Positions 36,271 through 48,900 of a DNA stretch of 64,000 nucleotides are shown piece by piece. The first letter of the stretch is position 1, and each line of letters opens with the position of its first letter. The notes beneath the pieces are model-generated. The model saw only the letters and a program-made list of their open reading frames with translations. It did not search any database and had not been told where the DNA came from. This DNA is from Protula sp. h YS-2021 (lineage: Eukaryota > Annelida > Polychaeta > Sabellida > Serpulidae). The stretch lies in assembly GCA_949752745.1 (NCBI GenBank), contig OX457033.1:12950448-13014447 (forward strand). The letters are read 5' to 3'. The position numbers were made by a program, and so were the translations under genes.

Positions 36271-37290
36271 GTAACGGGTGATAAAAGAATTGCTGCCGTG
36301 AATGTTTGTTGACTCTTCTAGGGGCTACAAGTGGTGTCAGCGGTTTACTTCGTTGCACAGTAATTGCAAGTGTATCTTTGCATTTCATTCCTGATATGTG
36401 TCGTTTATTTCCATAAAAATTTGTTTCCAGCTCAGTAAATTTAAGAAGCCACAAAAAGGTCGGCCTCTGTCCCTAGGTTGTGTTTCACCAATGCAACCCT
36501 TGCTGTTGTTATATCAAAGTTTATCACCTTACGTTCTGGCGATTTCTGTTAGTGTGCCGCCACTCACATGATTACAGAAGACACAGTTTCATGACTTGGG
36601 AGTGTTGTCGAGCGAGTTCCCAAAAACAATGAAGTAAGGAAGTGTATCTTCATAAAACTACTATATAAGGACAATAAGTGTTGCAGATGTGTAATATTTT
36701 GGCCACTACAATTTTGTTGAAAGTTTATCAAAATAAGTTCAGCATCGGGGTAAATGTTTTTCAAAACTCAACCCCTCAAAAATGAAATGATCGCTAAATT
36801 CATTGTCGCCAGGAGATAATCTTTTTATGGTATATTTAGTCCACTTTTTGAAAGGTGGATTGTTGTTGACCTTATATCGTTGACCTTGGATTGATTAAAT
36901 TCGGTTGAATGAAATGGCCAGACGGTAACAGTTTGACTTTTAAGGCAAAATTTACAAATGTCGCTTGATCAGGTGCGGACTATTCTAACAAACAACAACT
37001 GCATTAAAATGCTCTGAGGTATTTTCCAATTAAAGTCATGTTTTCGTGGTGGAATAATTGTGGAATGACGTAGGATAAGTTGTCCATTCCAGCTGGTCTC
37101 CAGCTTTGCAGCAGATAATTCAGAGCGAGCAAACTGTGACTAGAATCTAGGCCTCTTCAGCCCAGGTGCTACGGGTTTTAATGTGATCCTTCACATTGGA
37201 GCTCAGATAATTCTGAAGCTGGGCGTTGATGGGTTCAAATATTATTCTATAACATCATCTCTACTTGAATGGTGATGGCTTACTGTACCC

Positions 37291-37731
37291 GTGACAGTGT
37301 GGCAAAACACTTAACGCACGCTTCGCAGTATCTCTCCACGTCCTTTTTTATGTCTGAAACACTTCAATAGTAATAAGTAGACTTTAAAAAATTAATCATT
37401 AAATCAATCATATATAAAAAAGAAACATTTTTATTCAAAAACAAGATCCTAACCTTTCCAGTAGTGCCGAAATTTTGTTGTATGTCTTATCACGGCCAAA
37501 ATGTCCACCAACCGTGAGGTTATCATGGCAAGCTTTTGATACATTATCCAATTTACTTGTACCAGCTTGTCTCCGCGCATCACCACAATATTTTCAGCTT
37601 TGGATAGTATCTTGTGTTGTCGATACTTTGATTTTGCGTCTACTCTCTTCTCGAAAGGAATTAAGTAAATCTATTCTCGATAGTCCCCTGGTGTGTAGAA
37701 ATTGAAAGATTTCTGTGTAAGTTTCTTCCAT
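37291..37731 (-). pseudogene. Gypsy-type integrase zinc-binding (H2C2) remnant
   Basis: Read on the minus strand from an ATG at 37731, MEETYTEIFQFLHTRGLS leads, after frame changes, to SKACHDNLTVGGHFGRDKTY, then KISALLER. After about 75 bases of AT-rich sequence comes SDIKKDVERYCEACVKCF. CHDN..GGHFGRDKTYNKIS and the CxxCxxC end match the H2C2 domain preceding the catalytic core of Gypsy-type integrases and of domesticated integrase genes. The AT-rich insert can be read as a small intron (donor AG|GTTAGG, acceptor TTGAAG|T), which would rejoin the frame. A stop and frame change upstream show the copy is broken. No catalytic DDE core was recognised nearby. Confidence 0.6.
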
Positions 37732-37734
37732 GTT

Positions 37735-40700
37735 TAGGGATAATCTTTACTTTAATGTTAATTCCTTTCATTCTATCATGTGATGGTTTATGCATCGATG
37801 CGATGAAGATAGCTCTAACCTCTGCGACTGGGCGCTGAAGGCTCTGTGTAGATCCTCAGTGATGGTGGAATAATCCTAGATGCTTTCGGCGCTTTAATCA
37901 TCATAGCTTCTCCGATTCCCGCGTCCACAGGAATGGCGTCCCAATCCCAAGTCTACACACAAGCGACTCCAATAGAATTGCGATTGGTCCTTGAGGTCTT
38001 CGCAGAATACGTGCTGAGTGCCAAGGGGATTTGTTTGCCCCAGCTCTTAGTGTCTCTCATTAGCCAGAGCCAGTTGGAGGCTCGTTCAGCCTGATCTCCA
38101 TGAAAACTACTGAGCTGCCATAAGCACATCAATTGATAATCATTTATGTGTAATCCAATTATTCTTCGAATTTAAAGAGTATTTTTCTCTAATCCTACTC
38201 CCTGGTGGATTATTCATCAACTCAATTGAAAACTATACTGAACTACAAATAGCATATAAAAGGGTATTTACTCATATTTCATGTGCCTTGAAAGTATAAT
38301 AATCTGTGCTTTGAGGAATTATACCAGTATTTAGTTGAAATGGAAAATAAAAAATCAGGGTTATAATTTAAGCGGACAGGTATTATTTGGGCTTACTCAG
38401 TTCATATCCGGGGGTATGAAAAATGCTAACGCCATATTTCACCCCGTATTTATCCTAAAGAGGGTTTAGTCTAGGCTTCTAAACCGGGACTGTTGATGAG
38501 AAACATGTCTATTCTTGCCTTTAGAATCGTTATTATGTAATAGGGTAACAGAGTCTTATTCTATTGACCCAGGTATACTGCAATAAATAATCAGAAAAGT
38601 ATATGTGGGGACGGGCGCATATCTTGCTACATGGACTTTTCCCTTCCAGTCAAATCTGGCAGATTAAAAATAAGACTTCAGTGCAGCAAAAAATAAGACG
38701 TTTGTCTGTTTTGGATGTTATAGAGCTCGCAATTTGTACAACGGGGTTTACGTGTGATAGTAAATTTTAGTAGGGATCAACTTTATTTTAAAGAGGGATG
38801 GCAGGGTTAATATGCAGATTTGATTTTTCTTGTTGTCTGCTGCTGCTGTGTTCTGACGTACTCAATACAATCGTTTACAGATTTTAAACCAGAAGTCTAT
38901 GTTCTAATCCACTAATCTAACTTTCCCCCTTAATACTGCAAGACTCTTTCTGCGTGCAGTAGAATGTCCACAAAATCACCTGGTACCCAACAGATGCAGT
39001 ATTGTTAACTGGTGTGCTGCTTTTACCTTTAGTTTGCAACTTTCTGTCAAATAATCTGTTTTGATAGAGGTTTTTTGTTTGTTATCTCTGCGCCACTAGG
39101 TATTTATTATTTTTGTTTATAAAAATTTACAGCATGCAAAACTGATATACAGTTTGAAAGAAAAATCGAAAGGTAAAACAATTTACTTTTAGCTTACAAA
39201 TATTGAGCTCTGATCATTTTGGTTTCAGTATAATGTTAAAACCTTTCAATTTGAAAAAAATTGTGTGTTTCTATATAATACGTCTTTTTAAATAGTTTAT
39301 ATTTCGTGAGATGACAATTGTAAAGCTAATATCGCACAATTTAAACACGTACCAAAACCAGAAATAAGTTAAAACACATGGCGCTATTAACCATAACAAC
39401 AACATGTAAACTGTCATGGCGGATAAATAAGTTTTTACGATCTTTCTCCTGTAGAGATAGTAAAGTGTCGTTGAATAAATACGGTATTGATATAATAATC
39501 TAATATCAACATTAAAAAGACTATTTTCTTTTATGAAACAAATTGTTACAATTATTTGTTAACATTATATTTTTTTGAAACTCTTTATTTTCGCCCACTC
39601 TGATTGAAGTACGTACATCCTCCTCGTAATGATCCTGCCAAACATTCAGACATTCATGGCAAGACGGCAAGAAATTGGAGGAGATTAAGACCTTAATGAA
39701 TTTGTCAAAACCTAAAGCATTGCCAAATGTTCTTCATTAAGATATTGTAACTGTCGTTGAAAATTACGAAAGTTTTGTCTTGTGAGAATAAATTTCACTT
39801 GCAAAATCATCTTTTAAAAACGTCTCATTTCCGTATTGCTAGGCGCCATATATCGCCCCTTCGTATTTGAGGTTATTCGCAGTGTTTTTCTATAACTATT
39901 ACCCACTTTCAGATGATATAAACGACTGCAGATTTTTTTAACAGAAAGTGAAACACAAGTCTATTCGTGCTGTCTTTCTCCGTGAAATCAGAACCTAAGT
40001 CACATAACATAAGTGAGAACAAGTTTGTGCTGTGGCTGTTAAAATGAAAACATTTATTGGGGAATTCATTAAAATGTAAGATTTCTTTACATCGAGGAGG
40101 AGTTACAATTTTGATAATGCTATTACAAACAATAATTTTTATGGTTGTTGTTGCAGAGAAGTTGCGAATAAAGTTAGATTTGAGATGTGTCTATACATTC
40201 TTTTAGTCTTGCGCATTTTATTCAGAAACTGAAGATGTGATTTGTTGGAGAAGTGGCAAATTCTCTCACACATAGCTTCTCAGAATTATACCTAATGTAC
40301 TCCAAATGACAGTAACATATGGAGTTTTATCCCATGAGTATGTGGGCAAATAGACTCGCTAAATGACCGCCACTCTTATTGGACACAGCTTGCCAATTAT
40401 GTCGTTGGCATTAGCAATGTTCTTCTATTTTAGTCAAATGGCTTAGTTAGGCGCAATTCTCCAAGTCACTCAAACATCCTATGCCCATTACATTCTGTTA
40501 ATACTGTTAAGGTTTAATCTATTTATGTGATGGTATAGCCTAAAAAGAAACAACCAGGAAATTACTCGAATATTCTAATTTAAATCAAACCGATTATAAA
40601 GGATATTGGATGCACCCGATTATGTGGTCCTATCAAATACTTTGATTCGACTGATGTTTTGTTTATCTCGATCGTTGTAACTACAGAAAAATCATCTATA

Positions 40701-40820
40701 CTAAAACCAACGTTTTCCGTGTCTAGGAAGTTGCTTGTCACTTTCTGAAGTCGTCCTTGATTTATCAGAATGTCTTTTGCAGCCAGTGTCAAAATCCCAT
40801 ATTATGATTATTGCTTTTGC
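37735..40820. other. AT-rich intergenic region upstream of AXDND1
   Basis: No coding exon recognised. The AXDND1 promoter and any 5' UTR exons must lie here, because the first coding exon is preceded by an acceptor (TTTTGCAG ending at 40822). The boundary is not visible. Confidence 0.4.
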
Positions 40821-40847
40821 AGCGAGCCCGACGCCAAGTGAGAAATC

Positions 40848-42863
40848 ATGGCAACAACGACACATTTTCCACTGCCAAGTGGCATGACACCACGGTCCAA
40901 AAACTCTACTGCGTTGTCCCTCAGAGGCAAAGATGGTAAAGGAACCCTTACTTAACTAAGTATATCACTGTCAAATGCAGCAGTTTAATTTCAATGAACT
41001 TGGGACGTTCTATGCCAAGCGGAATTGGAAAACAAAATTAACAATTCATATTGTACAATTTGACTGCATTGTTCAGTGATTTGTTGAATTAGGTTTTCTG
41101 TCTAAATCTTATTGGCTGTTCCCTTTTATGTAACACAGTCTTCATGGGTTGAAATAGTTTAATGTGTCAGATGAGAAGAAAGGAAAGTCATACTTGGTAT
41201 TTGCTGGACTTTCAGCCACATTGCCTGAGTTGCGCAGCAGTGATAACCAGATAGACAAGACAAAACCGTTGCCCACGACGCTGCAGAGCGAGTTCCTGCC
41301 GGATGAGGTGCTCCTGGCTATCACGCAGCCCCCGCCACAGTATGAGAAACTAGGACCACCCACTCGCTACAGAAACATTGACACTAGCGCTGTGAGTCTC
41401 TCTGAAATTATTTTCTGAAGGAATGTTAAAAAAAAACAAACACCGTTGTTTGCTTGGTAGTTGTTTTTTGTTTTTCTGTGACGCGTGTGTTAGGGAAGGG
41501 GGACCAGCGCCATAAAGCAGCTATTAGGATTAAAATAGTGGCAAATTTGAAGGTGTTTTTTTTTTGACGGAGCAGACCGTATAGGGTTTGTTTTATCCGT
41601 CTGTGGGTGCAGTGGTCAGAACGTTCGCTCATGCATTGTATGGCCATTAATTTTGTGAAAATAAGATGTCTTAAACTTCCTGCTGCACGAGCTTCTACAG
41701 ATTTTGAAATAATAGAAATATACTATGGAAAGATAGGCATTGACCATTTATTCGACTATCTCTCGCAAGCTTCAGGGCATGTTTAGTTCAAAGCAATGTT
41801 CATAACTGACAAAAATGTTTTTAAAAATTTTAAACATTTTCGTTTATAAGTGAAATGTTAACACCGCACTCGCAATCAGATCGCTATAGTTTTTGTCGAA
41901 AAAATGAATATGCATTAGATGCACGTCGCATATGTATCATGGCAAAAGTATCCGATTCACGAATAAGGAGGGTGATAGTAGGTTATAGGCAGCGCGGGCA
42001 GTGAATGCTCGGTTTATATAAAATTCTGCTTAAAGGTACAGAGTATACTGCAAAACCTCCAACAAATTACCAGAAACAAAAAAAAAGTGTCAGTGTTATA
42101 GTGCTTACTACAGATGTTTAATCGTTTTATGCGTATTATAAATGATACATTTATTGAAAACAGGGTGTGACAAAAAAGAAGCCAGCGGGTGTGTGGACTC
42201 ATACGAAGAGCAGGGATCGATTTAAGCACCTGACACAGACGACTCCCTGTGTATGCGGAGCGGGAAGGTAAGTGTGTACGGAGAGGGAAGGTCAGCGTGT
42301 GTGAGGAGCGGGAAGGTCAGTGTGTACGGAGCGGAAAAGTCTGTGTTCGGTACAGGAAGGCCAGTGTGTTCAGTTGGAAAGGCAAGTGTATGTGGAGTGG
42401 CAAGGTCAGGGTGTAGTGAGCGGGAAGGTCATTGTGTACGGAACGGAAGGTTTGTGTCCGGTACGGGAAGGTGCGTGTGTACGGCGTAGGAAGGTCTGTG
42501 TGCAGGGTGGGAAGGTCAGTGTGTGTGGAGCGGGAATGTCGATGTGTTCACAGCTGGGAGGTAAGTGTGTGGTTTGTGTTGCTCGTGTGTTTCTGGGCAG
42601 TTTTAATCAGCGTGTGAAACTAGAGGATCGATTTGGGAGGGGAAGTAAGAAAGCCAGTTAACTCGGTCTTTCTTTGCACGATAGTGTTTACATCACATTT
42701 TTCAGGGTGCGGCTGTAGTCTATCATATATTTTTCTTTATGTCTATACATTAACTGCAAAACTGGCTGAAGCTTTTAATTTCGTTTTCATGTGCCTGATG
42801 TATTTTCACTAAATTTCCAGTCGTTTATAACCGGTATGACGCTGTAAGCGATAGTTAAAACGT

Positions 42864-42953
<90 letters not shown>

Positions 42954-45900
42954 GTGTGTATATATATATGTAGTTTTTATACTGTATGTGTTGTTTTTTA
43001 GGGATGTGTCGTTTTTATACGATGTTCCTCCAAAAGAAGAAAAGCGGCCAAAAACGGATCAATTCGACCCGACAGAAGTGAGAAAAGATGAGGAGGAGAA
43101 TGATAGGCCGAAGAAAAAGGCAAGTCATTCAATAAAAAAAATTAAGAGCCCCCCCCCCCCCCCCCCATAAAAAAAAAAACAAAAAAAAAAAAAAATTGAA
43201 AAAAAATAAATGAATAAATAAATAATAGTCAGGGAGTGTATTGTGCTCTTGTTGGGAAAGTGGTGGAGATACTGCCCTTGTAAAATTCGCCCCGCAACCA
43301 CTTGTTTCTGAACGTACCTAAAAAATTATTATATAGTTTATTGTAATGGTGTGGCAGTGGTGTACACTGAAAATACGTTGTTTGTTATCCGGAATAATGA
43401 GAGTTCAAGAATATTGTTAGCGATGTAAGTTCTTACTGCCAAAATTCTTCATTATGATAACATTTGCTAACAGTGCATTTGTTATTGTCAAAGATCTGTG
43501 TACGGGTGGAAGGAGAATTTTGAAAACTGACTCGAGCACTGTATTGTTTTGAATGATCTAGTACTTCATTGTATTGATACACCAGAAAACATTAAAGTTA
43601 TCACACACATTAAATACAATCGTTACGGTATATCAGCTAAGCATTTTTGTTTATATTCTTGATGCAGGCTATTCGCCTGCCAGACACACTCATCCCGGAG
43701 GAATACCACATCGTGAAGAACAAGGGCGTGATGGGGCTGGAGTACTACGAGGACGACTTCGCCACTCAGGCGAGCGACCACGAGGCGCACTTGGTGCTCT
43801 TCCCGTCCATGCTGCCCGCCAGCCGCTACGAGGTCCTACAGCTGAAGAAGACACTCAGCGATATGCTCTCCCACGCCGGACTCGACGACGATGACTTCCG
43901 CCTGGAAGGACCCACGCAGGTATATGGGGTTAGGGAAAATCTTTCGGCATCACGGGCCAGGCAGTGGGTGGCCGGCATAACGTTTTTATGCATAACGGGG
44001 TGGGGATGGGAGCGGGGGGGGGGGGGGGGGTAGATTTACATCATTACAAAAACTGAATTTTAGCTAGTTGAAGATGTGAACCATTTTAAAAACCAGTTTC
44101 GGTAGCTTTGGTGTTGCAGAAATTTTTGTGTGAAAATAAAGTAATTTTAACTAGTTTTAAGAACGTTTCACTGAATAATGTTCATAAATGTAAGTGTTTG
44201 CTGATTGCAGATGCACAATTTGCTTGAAATAATAAAAAAAGAACAAGATATCTACAACGTTGTCTTTCACGAGCTGATCAGACAGGTAAGACAGGGCACA
44301 TGCACCGTGGTACGTGACTACTCAACCACCATACATGCCTTGGCAATCGCAATACATGACTAGTCAATCATCATACATCACTTGTCAAACGCAATACATG
44401 ACTAGTCAACCACCATACATGCCTTGGCAATCACGATTCATAACTAGTCAATCATCATACGTCACTTGTCACTCACAATACATGGTTAGTCAATCACAAT
44501 ACATGAACTAAGCAATCAACAACATGACTTGGCAGTGACAGTGCATGGCTAGTCAGCCACAGCAGATGATAAGTCATTCACAATACATGACAAGTCAGTC
44601 ACGATACGTGGCTAGGCAATCACGATATGTGACTAGGCAATCACGATACATGGCTAGTCAATCACGATGCGTGATTAATTAATCACGATATATGACAAGT
44701 CTAAAACGATGCATGACGAGTCATTCATGATACATGGTAATTCAGCCACGGCACATGACTAATCAGTCACGATACATGACGAATCAGTCAGGATACATGA
44801 CTGATCAGTCAGGATACATGATAAGTCAGTCGTGCTGCTGGTAACTCGGCTGAGTTACGTAAACATATCGTTTTATGTTATTTGTATTTTTTTATCATTA
44901 TTATTATTCACTTATTCAGTTGCATTTAATTTTGTATTTATAATTCCAGTGCAGTTTTATGAATAAAAATTGAATGTTTTATATGCATGAATCACAAGGA
45001 GTAGCAGTGTTTATTCGTTTTGAGCAGACAATTTGACAATTTCTTTTGTTTTCAATTTTTTTGGTTTTGTTTTTTTTTTTTTTTTTTGCTTTGTTTCTTT
45101 TCTTATTTTTTTTTTTGCAAAAGCGGGGAAAAACGAAAGAAATGGTCGTATAAAAATATGGAGAAAGAAATCACACGTCGGGGAAAAAAGAATTTGGAAA
45201 CATTGAGGAGACACAAAAAAAATAATAATAAATAAATAAACAAAAACTACCTACTGTTGTCAAGACTGAGTTTATCCAATTGTAATATTCAAAACACCGC
45301 ATCTCATTTGGCGAATGCATGTAATTTTGTGTGCACGCGGTGACATGGGTGTCTGTGACTGTAGGTGAGCATCGAGTGCGTGGAGCGCGGCGAGCTGTTG
45401 TCGGAGGTGCGGAGCCGGTACAGTAGCTTCATCAGCAAGATTCCGCGCCAGATCAAAGGGTCAGTGCATCGCGCCTCTTCTCAGTCTCACTTCTTCAGAT
45501 CTTGTGAGGCGCAAAAATTTCCTGCAATCGGTGCATCACTGTATATGGTGGGATAACCAAATAAGAAAATAAATATTAGACATAGATAGTACACAGATAT
45601 TAAATGCTTTCATAAGGCATTTTTGTAAAGTCGGTACAGGTGTACCAGGAGGTGTGCACTAGTATGTCGTAGGAGGCAACTAATCTGAATTTCTTGTTTA
45701 GCATATACGTCATCGTGTCGTATGTTCGCTGCAGGTTGCATGAGGAGGTGCTCGCCCAGAGAGCTCTGGACAGGCGGCTGACGGAGGAGCTCATGCGATT
45801 TAAAAACACCATTGGGGTACTCACCAGGTGCGTGTCAAGTCCATACTGCCGGGTAAAAGGCATTCTGTGGGCATGTATTAAACGATTATGCGTTTTTTAT

Positions 45901-48900
45901 ACAAATATAAGAAACGTGAAGGCAGAGCGCTCAGATTTCACTTTGTTAAATAAGAAAATACACTCACACCCCCAACCCCTATCCTCCCTCAGACACATAA
46001 ACACGCATACTAATAAATCTTAAATTACAATACTTTTATACGTCAAATAGACCTGTCGAAGTTTGTGTCATGTTTTAGGCGAATTATATATATTTTTTAA
46101 AGCTGTTAGCGGCATGTTTTAAGCAAGTGTTGTGAGGTTGTAAAAATAAACGTAGAAGCATGTTGGCTTGATGCTGCTTTCTGGTTGCAGTGAGTTGTCT
46201 GAGGTGAAAGAACACGACAGACAGGTCACCGCCGAGGCCAAGAGTGCGCAGGAAGGGGTAACCGCATTGCCGCAATAGATTCTCTGTTTATGTTAATCTC
46301 GCTTTATTTTCTCACTTTTCTATTTCTTGGGCAAAATAATCATGACTTGAGTTCAGTGGCTGCAACCCCCCCCCCCCCCCTCCACCCCTCCACCAGGTCC
46401 TTAAATTCGAAAACGACTGTTAAACGACTGTTTTGACAGAAAAGTGTGACTGTAAACTGGCTACTTTGGGTGACTTTTTGGAGCTTGAATCCCTCACCCT
46501 CCTCAACCAAAAGGCGTATTCGCCATTGTCTCGGAGTAAGATGAGTGTAAAGCACTGTTACTATCTGCTTGTAGCTGAAATCTGCGCTGGCGGAGTCGCA
46601 GAAGAACGCCAGCCTGCTGGCGGAGTATCACGACCTGTACGAGCTACAGCGTCAGCGCCTGGAGAAACACGTCACCGTACTGACAGACGAAAAGGAGATC
46701 TGGAGCACGGCCGCCTACAGCCTCGCCCTCAAGGTCAACTGTTCCTCCACACTCCACTCCCTCCTGCCCCCTCCCGCCTTCACCACATTTCACGCCCCCT
46801 TCCCCCCTCCCCCCCCCCCCGCCTTCATCCGTACTAGCCTCTCCACATTCCACACACTTAGTCCCCCCCCCCCCGCGCCTTCATTCGTACTGGCCTCATT
46901 ACATTCTACACTCCCCCTCCCATCCCCACCTTCACTGTACTGACCCCTTTACATTCCACCCCCCCCCCCCCGCCTTCATTCGTACTGACCTCTCCACATT
47001 CCACACCCTTCCTACCCTTCCCCCCCCCCCCCGATTCATCCGCACGGGCGGGCGTATGTTGATGGTAGTATGAGTAGAGTTATTAATGTGGGTTCTTGCA
47101 GGTGACGGAGGAGCACGCGCTCAGCACGGCCAAGCGGCTGCACGTCAACGAGAAGGCGTGGGCCAAGCTCGCCAACCACTTCAGTGTCCTGCTCAGTGAT
47201 AAAGACACCGAACTGCTCACCCAGCTACAGGTCTGCGCACCCCCCTTCCCACCTCCGCACCGCCACCGCCCTCCCCACCATCAACACCCTCCACTTACCC
47301 CATCCCTTTTCCCAGGCCTCCGGCTCGCCAACCACTTCAGTGTCCTGCTCAGTGATAAAGACACCGAACTGCTCACCGACCTCCAGGTCTGCGCACCCCA
47401 CTCCCACACCGCCGTCCCCACTGTCACCCCTCCACCCCCTCTATCCCCTTACCTAGGTCTCCAGCTTGCCAACCACTTCAGTGTCCTGCTGAATGATAAA
47501 CAGCGACCTGCTCACCTAGCTTCAGGTCTGCTTATTTTATAACACTTATATTTTCATGCAAGTCACTTAATAGCCACCCCCCCCCCCAAAAAAAAAAATA
47601 AATAAATAAAAATTACCATTTTTTGTGATGCCAGGGCTACGTGGACAAGTGGCGCGACCTGGTGGCGGAGTTCAACACTATCGTGCGACAGCGCGAGGAG
47701 CACATGCGCGAACAGGTGCGCATCGTGCGTAGTGGCGTGCAGCACTGGATCAACTTCTTCCAGAGGAACGTCTTGTAAGTGCTCTCTGGATCGAGGAGCG
47801 GGGGGGGGGGGACCTGAGTGGGGAGGGGAAGATTGGGAAGCAGCTGATGTGAGTGAGGTGTGAGATGGGTAAGGGGAAAGGTTGTTTGCTGCGTCACTGT
47901 AGTTCCAAGTAGCATGACTCAATTTTGAAACCGTTTTATTATCACAGAAGTTTGAGTGTTTTGTTAATGTTTAACTAGGTTTAATATATATATATATATA
48001 TATATAAAGATATTAGCTGTATGATTATCTCTTTGAAGCACGTGTACGTCACATATTTCTGTCGTTTTATGTAGGCTTACTCGTGCAGTAGCATGGGATA
48101 TGAACCATGTGTTCTTTCCAGGAGTATATTTCAAACTAAGTGTTAATTTTTAATTCATAAACTTTGGGCCCGGCGGGATGGGGGGGGGGGTCGCCATTTG
48201 GTTGCCATGCGTGTCCATGACTTTTTAAATAAACAAGCCCTCACAAGCCCTTAACGTAATTGTAGTTGTAAGGGATAACTTTTATAATGTGTTGCCTGAG
48301 AAGAGCAGACCATGGTCTAGCCTGAATAGCACTAGGCGAAAACTATGTGAGATGTGCTGTTACGTGAGGAGCGCTAGGCGTGATGTGTGAGAAGCGCTAG
48401 GCGTGATGTGTGACAGGCGCTAGGCGTGATGTATGAGAAATGCTAGGCGTGATGTGTAAGGAGCGCTAGGCGTGATGTGTAAGGAGCGCTAGGCGCGATG
48501 TCTGAGGAGCGCTAGACGTGATGTATGAGAAGCGCTAGACGTGATGTATGAGAAGCGCTAGGCGTGATATATGAGAAACGCTAGGCGTGATGTATGAGGA
48601 GCGCTAGGCGTGATGTGTGAGAAGCGCTGGGCGTGATGTATGAGGAGCGCTAGGCGTGATGTATGAGGAGCGCTAGGCGTGATGTATGAGAAGCGCCAGG
48701 CGTGATGTATGAGGAGCGCTAGGCGTGATGTATGAGAAGCGCTAGGCGTGATGTGTGAGAAGCGCTAGGCGTGATGTATGACAGGCGCTAGGCGTGATGT
48801 GTGAGAAATGCTAGGCGTGATGTGTAAGGAGCGCTAGGCGCGATGTCTGAGGAGCGCTAGGCGTGATGTGTGAGAAGCGCTAGGCGTGATGTGTGACAGG

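Noticed and set aside
36300..36345. TGGTGTCAGCGGT word resembling a Gypsy primer-binding site
   Set aside because: No LTR pair or gag start is visible beside it, and its orientation is opposite to the integrase remnant at 37291-37731.
37800..38110. Possible further retroelement coding remnant on the minus strand (LALSTYSAKTSRT..., AIPVDAGIGEA...)
   Set aside because: The resemblance to an integrase C-terminal part is vague and its order relative to the H2C2 piece is wrong for one element.
46433..46837. 134-codon frame overlapping AXDND1 exon 10 in another frame
   Set aside because: The exon 10 frame matches the family ([10 protein letters not shown]) and joins its neighbours in phase; this one does not.
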